Shown: positions 6,128 through 6,178 of the stretch, in pieces
Position numbering within the stretch: the stretch's first letter is position 1
How the letters are laid out: each line of letters opens with the position of its first letter
Assembly (NCBI GenBank): GCA_964539115.1
Contig: CAZIHY010000104.1
Span: 1 to 6,178, forward strand
Direction of reading: 5' to 3'
DNA length: 6,178 nt
From: CAKSXP01 sp964539115
GTDB taxonomy: Bacteria > Bacillota > Clostridia > Oscillospirales > Oscillospiraceae
Made by a program: the position numbers and the translations under genes
Notes under the pieces: model-generated
Seen by the model: the letters and a program-made list of their open reading frames with translations, nothing else
Told to the model about the DNA's origin: nothing
The model's database searches: none

Positions 6128-6178
6128 GATTTTGGCAATTAAATCAAAAAAAGGCGAATAAAAAACGCATCCCTCCAG

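Noticed and set aside
6144..6178. Terminator-like GCG/CGC with T7 on the minus strand at the right edge
   Set aside because: Only a 3-bp stem is visible, and the window ends before any upstream gene can be seen, so it cannot be supported.

Overview
The window most likely comes from an anaerobic Firmicute (Bacillota) of class Clostridia, perhaps a gut Oscillospirales-type bacterium. This is an inference from four things: moderately GC-rich DNA judged by eye, purine-rich Shine-Dalgarno (SD) sequences close to most starts, a Firmicutes-style cardiolipin synthase with an N-terminal membrane region, and LysR regulators carrying the QQAVS recognition-helix sequence. No rRNA, tRNA, insertion sequence or CRISPR array is visible, so the placement rests on protein style only.

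Layout: five genes run on the + strand as one very tight cluster (38-5249). They are two LysR-type regulators in tandem, overlapping by ATGA at 895-898; a D-2-hydroxyacid dehydrogenase, 25 bases downstream; a two-domain cardiolipin synthase, overlapping the dehydrogenase by ATGA at 2785-2788; and a beta-class DNA methyltransferase, 8 bases downstream, whose SD overlaps the synthase stop codon. No terminator or good internal promoter separates them, so they are probably one translationally coupled operon. Its promoter lies mostly outside the left edge. A sixth gene, a secreted CE4 polysaccharide deacetylase, lies on the - strand (5259-6083) and converges on the operon with only 9 bases between stop codons. 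Its upstream region (6084-6178) holds a 6-bp inverted repeat with a 10-base gap and a -10-like hexamer.

How the genes may work together: the LysR pair is placed to sense a small metabolite and to control the dehydrogenase, which would reduce a 2-oxoacid such as hydroxypyruvate or glyoxylate, or oxidise the matching 2-hydroxyacid. Cardiolipin synthase (membrane lipid) and the methyltransferase (DNA modification, with no restriction enzyme in view) have no obvious link to that step; they may simply share transcription. The deacetylase acts outside the membrane on cell-wall or exopolysaccharide sugars and is a separate unit.

I do not see a clear undescribed system. The items most worth a second look are the fused-expression regulator pair, the coupling of an apparently solitary methyltransferase to cardiolipin synthase, and the symmetric element upstream of the deacetylase.
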